From Vanilla planifolia (lineage: Eukaryota > Streptophyta > Magnoliopsida > Asparagales > Orchidaceae): a DNA stretch of 64,000 nt. The notes below the pieces were generated by a model. It did no database searches, was not told where the DNA came from, and worked only from the letters and a program-made list of their open reading frames with translations. Both the position numbers and the translations under genes were made by a program. Where the stretch lies: positions 13,773,527 through 13,837,526 of the forward strand of contig CM043870.1 in NCBI GenBank assembly GCA_023846275.1, in the 5' to 3' direction. The stretch's first letter is position 1, and each line of letters begins with the position of its first letter. Positions 1 to 13,800 of the stretch are shown piece after piece.

Positions 1-984
1 TTCGTCTGAACCAAAGCGCATTTAGAAATTAATAAAAATTTACAAATTAAATAAGCATAAATAAAAATAAATTATCACATGAATATTTAATAAATGCATA
101 TTAAATTTGAAATAACCAAAGTTTAGAGACTACACTTTAACCTTGTAAAAGTAATGTAAATGTAACATTAGTGAAGATTTAGATGTGCATGATAATATAA
201 ATAAATAAAACTAAATAATTTGGAGAAATGAGAAAAGTACATAGGAAAGTTGCATTCTAAAATATTAAGAGATTGATAGTAATTTTCTGATTTGACATGT
301 AAGGTACTAATGAAAATATCTTCAAAAGCATGCAAACTCTTAGAAAAAAATAAATTTAAATATATTTCAAAATATTTAATTTTATAAAACTCTTTGAAAT
401 GATTTAAATGATGCTTCTTTCATTAAGGTTGGATCACTTCTTGAATTATTTTAATTTTAATTATGATAATTTGAGGCAATATAATATAATAATATCGAAG
501 TGATGTAAAGCTCTAATGAGAAGATAGTAAGAGTTTCATTGTAATATATTAAAGTCAAAGCAAATATTTGAATAAATGAGAAAAATTATATATGAACGTT
601 ATGTTCATGCATATTAAAGAGATCCAATGCAACATCCTTAATCATTAAATGATGTCACAATATTAAAAAATAATATTTAAAAATATATAAATAAATATGT
701 AGTTTGGTAGAGATAGTTGAGTTGAGTTCACCAACGGTTATTTAATCTCATGCTAACCTATGTTTGAATTAATGTTATTTTTAAGATAAATAAATATGGA
801 TAATAATAAATTGTATTTTAATATTAGGCAAATATATAATAAAATTGAAATGACATAGATTGAAACAACATAATGTAAAAAAATCAAAATGATTTAAATA
901 ATAGAGGAGAGCAGATGTAAAGCTTCATAGTGAAAGAATCAAATCAAAGTAGAAATGTTTTTTGAAATGAGATGGTAGCAATGA

Positions 985-3660
985 TTCATACCAATAAATT
1001 AATGATACTTAGTGAAACATAATTGTTCATCAAATAAAGTGTAAATTAAAATATATCATAAGGCATGTTAAAATTATAAAAAAATAAAACATTATTAAAA
1101 AAAACACATTTATTTTTAATGTGACAAAGCATGGTAAGAAAAGTTCAATGATATTTGTCTTATCTTATTTAGTCCTTATTTGTAATTTTTATAAATTAAA
1201 AAATTAATCGAGCATAAATAACAAACAGTTATATTTTTTTAATACTAAGTAAATATATATTAAATTTGAAATAAGTTACATTAAGAGAATAAAGTATAAC
1301 CAAATAAAACCATTGTAAAAGTTAAATGAGATTTCAAATTATGTAGTAATATAGCAAAATTAAAAAAAACTTTATAAAAATGAGTTAAATTGTTTAATAA
1401 ATGTTCATTCCCAAAACTAAAGAATTAAAATATCTCATAATGGAAACTAAAAAAAATTAAAAGATATTGAAAATATAGAATAAAAATAGTTCGATAATAG
1501 TCCTCAAGATGGGTCAAAAAAAGTGCATAATAAATCATGAAAAAATTCTCAAAAATATTTTTTAAAAAATTATTAAAAAGTATATTTAGTTGGATAAACA
1601 TAATTAAGAAATGTTCCTTAAAGACTTGTTTTATTTTTGATCTAACCTCATTTCACATAACTGAGAATACATAAGTAAATGTGTAAAATTTTAAAAATTT
1701 GTTATTTAAATTATAAGTAAGTGTATGTTAAATGTAAAAAAAGATAAATTGATGTAATGTAATACAGCCAAGCCAAAGTAATGTAACGGTCATATAAGAC
1801 AGCATTTAGAGGTACTTAGTAATATATTAAATTCAAAGCTAAACAATTTAAAAAAAAAATATAAGTTATATGAGAAATTTACATTCTAAGGCACTAAGAT
1901 GATTGAATCTACTATCCTTTATAGTGGAATAAGGTATAATAAAAATGTGTTATAAAGTTGTCAAAATCATAGAATTTTTTTTTTCAAAATATTTAAAAAA
2001 TTAATAAATATAATTAAATTATTATTATCTTAATATCAAATAAATATATATTATGTAGTAGAATTAAGTCAGTTGATGACAAAGTCACACTATAAAAATT
2101 TGAGCTACATAATAATATAGCTATATTAAAGAAAAAAGTTAAAAAAATGATATAAATTTAGTGGAATGTTGCATTTAAAGATATTAAGTAGATCAGGTAT
2201 AATATCTTGAATTTATAAATCAAGTTCGATTAAAAATGTCTTGTAAAGCATGCAAATGTAAAAGAGTATAAATTATTTAATAATAAATAAATATTTAAAA
2301 GGATTAACAACGTTGAGAAATGTATAACTTCATCGATTTTGCCCTGAACCGACAAAAATTGAAATTACTACAAATTTCTAATGTGAATATACCAAAATAA
2401 CAACTATTTATTTTTTTAATTATAAGTAAACATAACTCAAAGTTTAAATGTGATAAATTTAAGCAAACAAATACATCTAAATTAAAGTGATGATAACTTC
2501 ATGTGAGAGGAGATTAAGGCTTATACTGTAACATAACCAAATGAAAGCAAAACTTTGAAGAAATAAGAGAAATTATATCGGAAAGTTGCGCTCCAAGTAG
2601 TTAATGAGTTTGAGTGTAATATTCTTGCTCAATAACCAAGGCTTGAATGTAAATAACTTACAAAGCATGGTAAAATAATAAAATAATAAAACTTTTAAAA
2701 AATAAAAATGAATATTAAATTAAATAGAGCTCATCGAGATTAGTCTAATGACACGTTTTCGATGTACATTGGTAGCTTTTGTATATGCTCAATTATCAAA
2801 ATAAATGAGGGTAGAAAATAACAAATTATTTTTTAATATTAAGTAAATATAAAATAAAGTTAAAATGTATGATAAGAAAAACATTTAAAATACCCAAATC
2901 GAAGTGATGTAATAGTCACATGAGACAAGATTTAGATTACATAGTCATAGAACCAAATGAAAGAAAAACATTCGAAGAAATAAGTCCAATTTTGTAGGAA
3001 TGATACATTCAAAGATACTAAAGATATCTAGTGTAACATCCATAATCATCTAGTTAATAACAAATCAAAATGTCTAATAAAGCATGCCAAAGCATTGGAA
3101 GGTAAAATTTGTAAAAAGTTTAAAATAAATATTTAATTAGATAGAGGTTAGTGAGCAAAGTTCAAAAATATTTTCTTTGCTTAATTAGTTCTCATTTTGA
3201 AATATTATTAATTACAAAAGAATTTAAGCAAAAAATAGTAATATCTCCTTTTAGTAGTAAATAAATATTTATTAAAGTTGAAGTGAGATTAATCAATGGA
3301 ATGCAATATAACAAAATCAATGTGATGTGAAGGTCAAATGAGAAGAAAATTAGTTACATTATAAAATAACAAAATAAAAAGGAAAAAATTCAAGAAATGA
3401 GATTTAGTTATAAGAATTTAGGTTCTGGGACACTAAGGAGATTATAATTTTGTTAATTATTAAATCAAGCATGATAGAAATGTCTTTTAAAGAATGACAA
3501 AAAGACAGAAAATAAAATATTTTAAATTAAAAAATAATATTTAGTAGAATAAAGATCTTTAAGGTGAGCCCAACGACGTTAGTTTGGGCTTTGTTGGATC
3601 TCATTTGAAATTACATTTAATTACAAAAATAAATAACCATAAATAACAACTATTTTTTAA
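985..3660 (+). repeat. Segmental duplication pair P1, copy a
   Basis: This 2.7-kb stretch of block 1 aligns in order with 59,635-62,257. Shared private features include gtcacactataaaaat after a missing unit start (2,084 here, 60,678 there), the oddity ggataaacataattaag (1,592) against ggataaagataattaag, and aagcatgccaaagc followed by aaggtaaaat (3,080 here, 61,681 there). The offset stays near 58.6 kb over the whole length, differing only by small indels. Units elsewhere in the window do not share these deletions, so the two stretches descend from one multi-unit ancestor. The alignment was done by eye and percent identity was not computed. Confidence 0.8.
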
Positions 3661-6600
3661 ATAATGTATATATATAAATGATATAGATTGAAGTTATATA
3701 ATATAAATAAATTAAAGCAAACATTTCAAGAAATAAGACAAATTGGATGGATAATACGCATTCCAAAATAGTAAGGATATCGACAATAGCTTCCTTGATT
3801 GTAAAATGTTGTACAAATCGAAATGTCTAAGAAATGCAAAATCCCATGAAAATAAAAAATTAAGAAAAATAGAAATGAATAATTAGTTAGATTGAGCATG
3901 TTAAGTCGAGTCAAATGATGTTCGTTTCTTCTTGATTTGACGTCATTTAGAAATACAGTAGATTAAAAAATTAAAGATGCATAAATAATAATAAAGTATT
4001 TTTTATTATCAAGAAAATATATTTAAAAAAAATATGATATGTTGAAATAACGTTGTGTTTCCCAATAAAACAATGTAAAAGTAAAAAATGGGGACAATTT
4101 GAGTTTTAAAGTAAAAAAAATACATAACAAAAAATTTGAAGAAATGAGATAAATTGATCTAGAAATTTTAATTCCATAATGTTAAGGAGATCAAGTGTGA
4201 ATTCATTAATCATTAAATATGACACTAATCAATTTAACTCATTAAATGTGCCAAAGTAATTACCAATAAAATGCATAAAAATTTCAAATTCATTATTTAA
4301 ATAACTAGAGTGTTTTCAAAATAGTGTAATGATGTCTACTTTGTATCAATCAAAGCTCATTTGCAATTATAGCAAAATCACAAATTAAAAACATAAATTA
4401 TATTAAATTATTATTTTTATATTAATTTAATATATATTGAAGTTGAAATGACATAACTAAAAGCAATGTAACATAGCTAAATTAAAATGATGTAAATGTC
4501 ACACAAAAGAAAATTTATAGTTTATTAGAGATATAATAAAATAAAAGATTTTTTTTATAAATATGATAAATTATAGACAACTTGAATTCTAAAATACTTT
4601 TAAAATCAAGCATGGAATCTTAGATTTTCAAAATTTTTGGGTAGCTGAAAATTTCTATTAAAAAGTAACGAATTTATAGAAAATAAAATAGTTAAACATT
4701 TCTAATTAAATATTTAGCTAGATAGATCACTTCAAAATGAGTCTAACGATGTTTATTTTGCCTTAATCTGACCTCATTTGGATTTACTGAAAAATAACAA
4801 TTTAATAATAATAAATGGCTATTTTTATACTCATTAAATATATATTAAATTTGAAATGAAATAAATTTTTGTAACATGATATAAGAAAATTAAGGCATGA
4901 CTAAACAACAAAGAAGGAGACTTAGAGTTTTCTTATAATATAAAATACTAGAAGCAAAAGCTATTAAAGAAAATATCAAAATTGTTTTGGAAGCTTTTGT
5001 TCAAAGATATTATGGAGATGGAGTATATTATACTTGATCGTCAAGTTTTGTCTCGATTAGAGTTTAATTGGAATGACTACCAATGATCAAAGTAAATAAG
5101 TATAAAAAAATAAAAAATTATTATTTTATTATTAAGTGAATACATAATAAAGTTTAAATGTGTTAAACTAAAAAATGCAATATAATCAAAATAAATTTAT
5201 GTAAGTGTCATTTGATAAGAGATTTAGACTTCCGTTGTAATATAACCAAAGTAAAATACTTTGAAAATATGAGGTAAATTGTACAAAAAAAGTTGTATTC
5301 CAAGATACTAAGAATATTAAATGTAACATCCTTTATTGTCAAATAAGTTATAAATAGAGATATCTTAAAAAGTGTGCCAAGGAAAGGAAATGAAATTTTA
5401 AGCAATATAAAAGTATATTTAGAATGATAAAGCACATCAAAACAAGCCAAATGATTCCTTTTTCATTTCGATCAAGCCTTGTTCTATATAAGCCTAAATA
5501 TAAATAAATTATTATTTTAATATTAAATAAATATAAATTAAAGCAATAAAAAGATTAATCAATGTTATGTAAAGGCCATATGCAAGGTGAGTTAAGGTTT
5601 CATACTAATATTACCAACTCAATGTGAGAAATTTATTGAATTGATATAAATTTTATAAAAAGTTTCATTCTAATATAGTAAAGAGAACGAGATAAATTAA
5701 ATAATAAAAATATGGAAAGGAATGTTTAATTTCATATGTCATCGAGACGGGTCCATCGAAATTTGTTCTATATCGATCAAACCATGGTTGGACTTATTAT
5801 TAATTACCACTACAAAAAGGCATGCTTGAAAACAAATTATTATTTGAATATTAGATAAATATATGTAAAAGCTGACTTAAGGTAATATATAGTAATGTAA
5901 TGTCGCTAAATAAAGATGATATAAACGTGACACAAGATGAGATTTTGAGTTGCCATGTAAATAGAATCAAATTTTTTTTTGAGAAATGAGATAAATTATG
6001 ACATTTTCTTTTTCTCCATCAAAACTCATTTCGAATTATTGTCAACTATCAAAGTAAGAATAAAATGTAATAAAATATTTTTTTAAAAATTATGTAAATT
6101 TATATTAGTGTTCAAATCAGATAAATCCGAGCAACATAATATAACCGAATCAAAGACATATAAAGGTCACAAGAGAGAAGATGAGGAGTCGCATAGTAAT
6201 ATAGTCAAATGAAAGCACAAGTTTGAAGAAATGAGATAAATTATATAGAGAAAATTTAATTAATAGATATTTAGAAGAACTATTGTGTCTTCTTTGTTCA
6301 TCAAATGGGGTTTGAATAAAAATATTTAAGAAATCAATAAAACATACAAGCAAAAAAAGCTTTTAAAAATATAAAAATTCATATTTAGTTGGATAGATCT
6401 CATGAAGACAAGCCCAACCACACTACTTTTTGTCTTGATCGTGCCTCATTTAGAATTACAAGGATTTACAAAAATAAGTGACCATAAATAATTATATATT
6501 ATTATTTTATCATTAAGTAAACATATATTAATGTTAAAATGAGATAAATTTAAGTAATATACTATAAAAAAATAAAAATATTGTAAATTTATGCCACTAA

Positions 6601-6736
6601 AGAGGAGAGTTATAGTTTCATTATAGTATAGCCAAACCAATGCAAAAAATCTAAAAACATGAGATAAATATGATATAAAGGATTCATTCCATGAGACTAA
6701 AGGGATTGACTGTAACATCCTCAATCATCAAATAAA

Positions 6737-6766
6737 GTACTAGTTAAAATATCTTTTAACTAGTAC
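6737..6766. repeat. Perfect 13-bp inverted repeat, 4-base loop
   Basis: The left arm gtactagttaaaa (6,737-6,749) is followed by a four-base spacer and the exact reverse complement ttttaactagtac (6,754-6,766). Other satellite units at this position read roughly ggtatgaatcaaaatgtctcataaagc as separate, non-complementary stretches. The perfect stem is therefore private to this copy and probably recent compared with the surrounding decay. A quasi-palindrome template switch during replication would explain it. It is not followed by a T-run and no gene is nearby, so a terminator role is not suggested. Confidence 0.8.
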
Positions 6767-7780
6767 CAAAATATCAGAAAATCAAATATTTAAAAAATTG
6801 AAATGAATATTTAAATGGATAAATCTCATTGAGATCTGTCCAATAATATTTATTCTATCTACACCTTATGTCATTTGAAAGTAGTGCGAATTACAAAAGT
6901 AAATTACCATAACTAACAAAAAATATTTTTTTAGTATTAACTAAATATATATTAATGATGAAATTAGTTAAATTGAAGTAATATAAGATAACAAAATCAG
7001 AATGATGTAAATGTCACAAAGAAGACAACAAGACTTTTGTGATAATATAATAAATTCTACGCAAGAATTTGAACTAATTAAAAAAAACAGTTTTGGGTAT
7101 TTGCATTCCAAGATACTAAGAAGATCAAATGTAAAGACTTTCATTGATAAATGTGGCATGAATAGAATTGTTTTAAAATGATTGAAAAAGCTATCAAATA
7201 GTTAAATATTTAAAAATATAGCAACTAATATTTAATTTTATATTGCTTATCAAGACGATTCAATTAACATTTATTTGATATCGATCGAATATTTGTTATA
7301 ATTACAACAATAAAAAAAAATGCATAAATGACTTGAAAATATTATTTAAATATTAAGTTGTTATGTAATAAATTGAATGAGATAAATTAAAGCATTATAG
7401 TGTTACCAAATCAAAGCAACGTAAAGGTCGTTGGAAAGGACAGTAAAGTTTTGTTGTAATATAACCTAACCAAAGTAATGAAGTTAATGAAATGAGAAGT
7501 TGTACTAAAAAGTTGCATTATAAGATACTAAGGAGATAAAGCATAACATCTTTGATCATCAAAATAGGTATGCATCAAAACATCTCGTATAGCTTGCTAA
7601 AAATCTAGAAAATAAAATATTTGAAAATTTAAAATAGAATACTAAATAGGATAAATCTTTGTTGGATGAGTTCATTAGGGTTTGTTTTGACTCTCTTATG
7701 CTTCTTTTAGAAATATTTTCAATTAAAAAAATAAAATCTGTATAAATAATTAAAAAATAATTATTTTAATATTAAGTGGA

Positions 7781-7792
7781 TATATATATATA
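7781..7792. repeat. Short (TA)6 tract
   Basis: Six TA dinucleotides lie inside the A/T-rich section of a satellite unit, where the usual text is aagtaaatatatatt. This is a minor expansion of an already TA-rich part of the monomer. Confidence 0.7.
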
Positions 7793-10700
7793 AGAAAGCT
7801 AAAGTAAGACAAATTGAGAAACAAAAAAATAAAATAAAATTATTATAAAGGTCACTGGAGAGGAGAATTAGCATAAAACAACATAACCAAAATGAAAACT
7901 ATTATGAAATGAGATCAATTAATTAAGAAATTTGCTTTCTAATACAATTCCGAGATCAACAATAACATCATTGATTATACTATAATGTATTAATCAAAAC
8001 AATTCCCAAAAGCATTTCAAATTTTTTTAAAAAAATTTAAAAATACTAACATGAATATTTAATTGGTTAGAATTCTTTTTTGCATGTCTAATAACATTTG
8101 TTTTTTCATGTTAGCTCATTTGGAATTACTTTGAATTATTAAGCTATATTTGTATAAATAGTAATAAACTATTATTTTAACATTATTTAAATTTATATTA
8201 AATATTAAATTAGATAAATTAATAAGATGTAACATAAGCTAATGTAAATGATGTAATGGTCATAAGAAATATCACTTAAAGTTTAATAATAATATAATAA
8301 AACAAAAGTAAAAAATTTAAAGAAATGACAAAAATTATGCTAGAAATTTGAAGTGTAGCATTCTTTATGATGAAATAACTGTGAATCCAAATTTCTTATA
8401 ACACATGACAAATCTATAGAAAATAAACTATTCATAAAAAATAATATTTAATTTTATAGTACTTGTGTAAGAGGTTGAGCAGTGTCTAATTGGCCTTGAT
8501 TGTATGTTTTTTCGTAATTATTACAAATTACCATTGTAAATGAGCATAAATAATAATAACGTACAATTTTAATATTAAGTAAATACATATTAAAGCTAAA
8601 ATGGTATAAAATGAAGCTATTTAACATAGCGAAATCAAAGGCATGTAAAGCATAGACTTGGGGAGATTTGTAGTTTCATAGTAATATAACCAAATAAAAG
8701 CATAAAATGCCAAGAAACAATATAAATTATGCAAAAAAGTTGAATCTAAAATCATTAAGATGATTTTGCACATCTACATAAGTCATCCAAAGTTTGTTTC
8801 ATCACAATTGAACTGCTTTTAGAGTTATGGCCCATTAAGAAATTAAATAACATAAAAATAATATTAAACTATTATTTTTTTAATATTATTAAAATATATA
8901 GTAAACTTGAAATTGGATAAATTGAAGAAAGATTACACAAAAACATCAAAAGGATATTAACGTTAAATGGGTAGAGAGTTACTTATTTACGATATCATAA
9001 AGAAATGTATGCATAAAAATCTAAGAAATTAGATAAATGGTGCTATAGAGTTGCATTCTAAGAATTTTAAGAGATCAAATCCTAAGCAAATTTTTTAGAA
9101 ATAAAAAAATTAATATTTAATTGCATCAAGGTCATGAAGATGTTTCCTGTAACATTTGTTTGATTCGATTGGACATCATTTGAATTTAGCGAATAGCTAA
9201 ACTAAATTTTCATAAATAATAATAAATTATTATTTTAATATTTAGTAAATATATATTAAAGTTGAAGGGAGAAAACTTAAAAAAATGTAATGTAATAAAG
9301 CAAATGCAATGCAAAGGTCATAAGACATGTTATTTAGAGTTACCAATTAGAATGACTAAATAGAATTGAAAATTTTCAAATATTTAAAAAAGTTATATGA
9401 GAAAGTTGCATTCCAATATACTAAGATAATCGAGTGTAGTATCCTTGATTATTAAACTGGATATGAATTGAAATATTTTCCAAAGCATTCTAGAATCTTG
9501 AAAATGAAATATTTAATTATATTTACCTCATCAAAATGACTGCAACAATATTTGCTTCATCATGATCATACCATGTTTTGAAATAACATAAATTACCACT
9601 ATAAATAAACACAAATATAAATAAATTATTATTTAAAAGTAAACCAACTATATATTGAAGGAAAATAAGATAAATTGAAGCAATATAATGTAACAAAATA
9701 AAAAACCTATAAAGATCACACGAGAGAAGAGTTAGACTTTCTTAGAAAAAGAATACAATATAGGTGAAAATGTTGGAAAATAAATAAAGTTAGAAAGTTT
9801 TATTCAAAGATACTAAGGAGACTGAGCATAACATCATCAATCACAATGTCATCTGAAAAAAATATAATTCATAAATTGTGCAAAAATTTAAGAAATTAAA
9901 ATATTTGAAAATATAAGAATGAATATGTAGTTCGATATAGATCATCAAGACAATTCTAATGAATTATATTTATCTTGATTAGACCTCATTTGGAATTATT
10001 AAAAATTACATAATTAAATAATATAAATAATATTAAATTCTATTCTCATTAAATAAATATATAGTAAAGCTAAAATAAGATAAATTAATATAATTTAATA
10101 TAACAAAATGAAAACAATATAAAAGTCATATAGTATGAGAACAAAAGTTCAATGGTAATGTAATTAATTTTAAACTAAAAAGTTTTGCAAATGATTTGAA
10201 TATTTTAAGAAATTATTCTTTTTAAGATACCATGGAGGTTGTGTGTAATATCCTAAATTATTATATCAAGTACAAATTAAAATGTTTCAATAGGAATAAA
10301 AAAATCCTAAGACATGAAATATTTTAAAGAAATGTAATTAATTATTGAATTAAAAAAGTTCATCAAGACAATCCCAACAACATTTTTTTAATCTTGAGCA
10401 TATTTGGTTTGCAATTACTATGCATTATTAGAGTGAAAAATAATAAAGCATGACAAATTATTATTTTTTTAAATAAATCTTTAATAAAGTTAAGATAAGA
10501 TAAATAAATAAAAGAAATATTACCTAACCAAAGTTATGTAAAGATCATAAGAGAGGAGAGTTAGAGTTTTATTAGTGCATAACTTAATAAAAGACAAATC
10601 TTTTAAAAAATGAGATAAATTATTTGGGAATGTTTTCTTTCAAAATAATAATGAGATTGATTATAACATCCTCTACAATCAAATATAGCTAAAATTAAAA

Positions 10701-13544
10701 TGTCTCATAAAATAAGACAAAAACCTGGATTATAAAAAAATTAAATGTGTAAAAAAAATACTTTGGTAGATAGGGTTCATTGAGAAGAGTCAAATACATT
10801 TATGTCATCTCCATTTGATCTCATTCAGAATTAATAAGAATCACCAAAGTGATAAAAAATAACAATTATTTACAATTTACATATGAAGTGAATATATGTT
10901 AAAGTTACTATGAACATCAAGTGGAACACTTTTCATTGTTAAATTTGGTGCAACGTAAATTGTTTTATAATAACACAACAAACTCAATACACATCATTTT
11001 AACAAATGAGATCAATTATTAAACAAAGTTGCTTCTAAGATTCCATGGAGATCGATTATAAAATCCTCCATCACTAAATTAGGAACGAATAAAATATTAT
11101 CATAAAGTATGGCAAAAAAGTAGGATAGATGAAAATTAAAAAATATAAAAAATAAATATTAAATTTTATAAAGCCCATCAAGAGAATTCCAGTGATGTTT
11201 CTTTACTTTATACTAGGTCTTATTTGGAGTTACAACAAATTACAAAATAAATTATAAATAAAAATATTAAATTACCTTTATAATATTAAGTAAATATATA
11301 TTAAAGCCAAAATGAGATAAATTAAGGTAATCTAATGTTACCAAAACAAGGCAATGTAAAAGTAACATGAAAGAGTGATTTGGATATCATAGTAATAAAA
11401 AAAATTGAAAGTGTTAATTATTGAAATTTGACAAATTTTGCAAAACCTTACATTACTAGATACTAAGAAGGACGAGTGTAACCTACTTTATCATCAAATT
11501 AGGTACAAATCTAAATATTTCATATGCTAAAAAAGTTTATAAAAATATTAATATTTTTTCTCTTTTTTAATTTATAATTTAATATTAATTCAAAACAAAG
11601 TTTTATAGTGAACAAACAAACTTAACTTGACTATTATCGATGAGGCCTATCTAGCTAAATATTTATTTTTATATTTTGAAATATTATTTTTCTAGATATT
11701 TTCATTCTTTATGACTCATTTTTATTTGTTGCAGATTTGATGATCGAGGATTTTACACTTCATCTTTTTACAATCTTCGAGAGCAACTTGCTTAGAAAAT
11801 AAATATTTTTTATTCAAAAGTTCTATTTTTATTTTTTTATATTGCTATTAAACTCTAATTTACATCTCATGTTAGCTTAATATCACTTTCATTTGCTTAT
11901 ATTACAGTGTTTCAATTTCTCTTCTATCAACTTTACTAAAAAATGTGTTCTTTAAAATAATTTTAAAATTCTTTTTTCTAGAACTTTGTTATGATTTATA
12001 AGAAATTTTGATTTGTATTAGATTTAATAATTGAGGATCTTATCCTTGATCTACTTAATATCATGGAATGCAAGCTTCACAAATAATTTACCTTATTTCT
12101 TCAAATTTTTTGCATTTAATTGGTATATTTCTATTGAATTTTAAATCTTTTTTCATTTGATCGTTACATGTGTTTAATTTTGATATATTACGTTGCTTCA
12201 ACTTATCTAATTTAAATTTTAATATATGATTACTTAATATTAAAAAAATAATTTTTTATTATTTATTTTTATTTACTTTGATAATTTTAAGTAATCCAAA
12301 TAAGGCCTAAACAAGGTGAAACAAACATCTTGTTTTACCTTTCTCAATGATCTACATTAGATTTAATATTTATTTCATTTTAATTTTGAAATATTTAATA
12401 TTCTAAGGTTTTGGCATGCTTTATCGAAATAGTTCAATTCTTACCTAATTTGATATTTGAGGATATTACATGTATTCCCTTTTGTGTATCGAAATGCTAC
12501 TTTCCAAACACAATTCATCTCATTTTTTAAAGTTTTGCATTGATTTGGATATATTACGACAAAATGGTCATTCTTATCTCATGTGACAATTAGATCATTT
12601 TGATATGGATATAATATATTATTTAAATTCATTATATTTTTTGCTTTAATATATGTTATCTTAATATTTAATTCGAATTTCATATTAATTATACTTATTT
12701 ACTTTGATAATTCAATGGCATTCCAAATAAGATCTAATCATGACAAAAAATCATCATTGGACAAATCTCAATGAGCTCAATCTACAAAAAAATTAATTTC
12801 ATAATTTTAAATATTTACTTTCTTGGGTTTATGCTTTCTTTATGTGTCACTTTGAATCATACATGATTTATAGTTTAGGATTTATTTATTTAACTCCTTA
12901 GTTACTTCAAGTCCAACATTCACAAAAATTTTATCACATTTCTCCATTTCTTTTTAATTTTTCTTAAGCTATAATGGTATGTCACTCTATATGTCCTCTC
13001 ATGTAACCTTTACATTTTTTATTTTTTTAGAATGTATTACTTTATTTTATATCATTTTAGCTTTAATATAGTTTTTCTTAATATTAAAAATGATAGTTAA
13101 TTATTATTTATGCTTGTTTATTTTGATAATTAAAAGTTATGCAAATGGTGGTATGATTAATGTGACAAAACGTTGTTGCACTTGCCTATATGAGCTCTAT
13201 TTAATTAAATGTTCATTTGAATATTTTTTAAATATTATTTTTCATTTTTGTAAACTTGTTTTATGAGAAAATTATATGTATTATCAATTTAATGAATGAT
13301 GTTACACTTGATCTTCTTAGTGTCTTTGAATTAAAATTTCCCAATTAATTAATCACATTCCTTAAAATTCTTTGCTTCGATTAGGTAATTTTATTTTGCA
13401 CCCAAAGTCTTCTTTTGCATTATCTCAAAATTGCTTATTTTTTTACAATGCTTCAGTTTACATAATATAGCCTTCTTATTTATTAATTTAAAAGAAAAAA
13501 TAAAAATTTATTGTTATTTAAGCTTTATAATTTTGTAATTCATA

Positions 13545-13800
13545 GTAATTTTGAGTGACGATTGATCAAGATGATACTAACAGCATCGAATGTCATGCTT
13601 ATTTATTTCTATATTTAACAGTAATTCCATATGACATATGATGGAGATAAAATAGACATTGATAGGGTTATTGTGACAAGCTCTATCAAATAACATTTTA
13701 TTATTTTTTATCTTCGTTTTTTGTTATTCACAAGTAATTCCAAATAATATTTGACGAAAGTCAAACAAAAATCATTGAACTCATTTCAACAAGATTAATA
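13545..13800 (-). repeat. Cluster of very short truncated units
   Basis: The unit-edge motif agtaattcc recurs at about 13,545, 13,620 and 13,733, spacings of only 75 and 112 bp instead of ~418. Each short piece keeps the unit edge and a fragment of the A/T section but loses the remaining ~300 bp. Successive deletions, or unequal exchange between unit edges, could produce this. No other part of the window has three unit edges so close together. Confidence 0.7.

Larger units (their letters stand above)
6392..8065 (+). repeat. Four consecutive near-full-length units (type example)
   Basis: This is the clearest run for defining the monomer. Units begin at the gatagagctcatc-like box near 6,392, 6,818, 7,239 and 7,650, and the next begins at 8,066 (lengths 426, 421, 411, 416). 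Within a unit the approximate offsets are: cctcatttggaatta at 50, aataataaatt at 95, gatgtaaaggtcac at 190, agatttagagtt at 212, gaaatgagataaatt at 258, gcattccaagatactaag at 285, gagtgtaacatcc at 310, ctcataaagcatgcc at 350, and aaaataaaatattt at 376. The four copies differ from each other by many substitutions and small indels, so they are old. The first unit contains an unusual perfect hairpin at 6,737-6,766. Confidence 0.85.
1..11560 (+). repeat. Satellite block 1, F orientation, ~418-bp units
   Basis: About 28 head-to-tail units of the degenerate satellite, read on the + strand. The anchor resembling gcattccaagatactaag recurs near 250, 613, 985, 1,407, 1,885, 2,172, 2,586, 3,006, 3,419, 3,758, 4,170, 4,583, 5,007, 5,293, 5,664, 6,259, 6,684, 7,105, 7,520 and 7,932, and continues to about 11,450. 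Full units are 410-426 bp. Shorter spacings are private deletions: about 60 bp of the A/T section is missing in the unit near 440, the start of the unit is missing near 1,990-2,080, and the second half is missing near 5,990-6,020. No open frame of convincing coding character is present. The block ends where the next copies read in the reverse direction. Orientation and period are seen directly; the unit count is an estimate. Confidence 0.9.
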
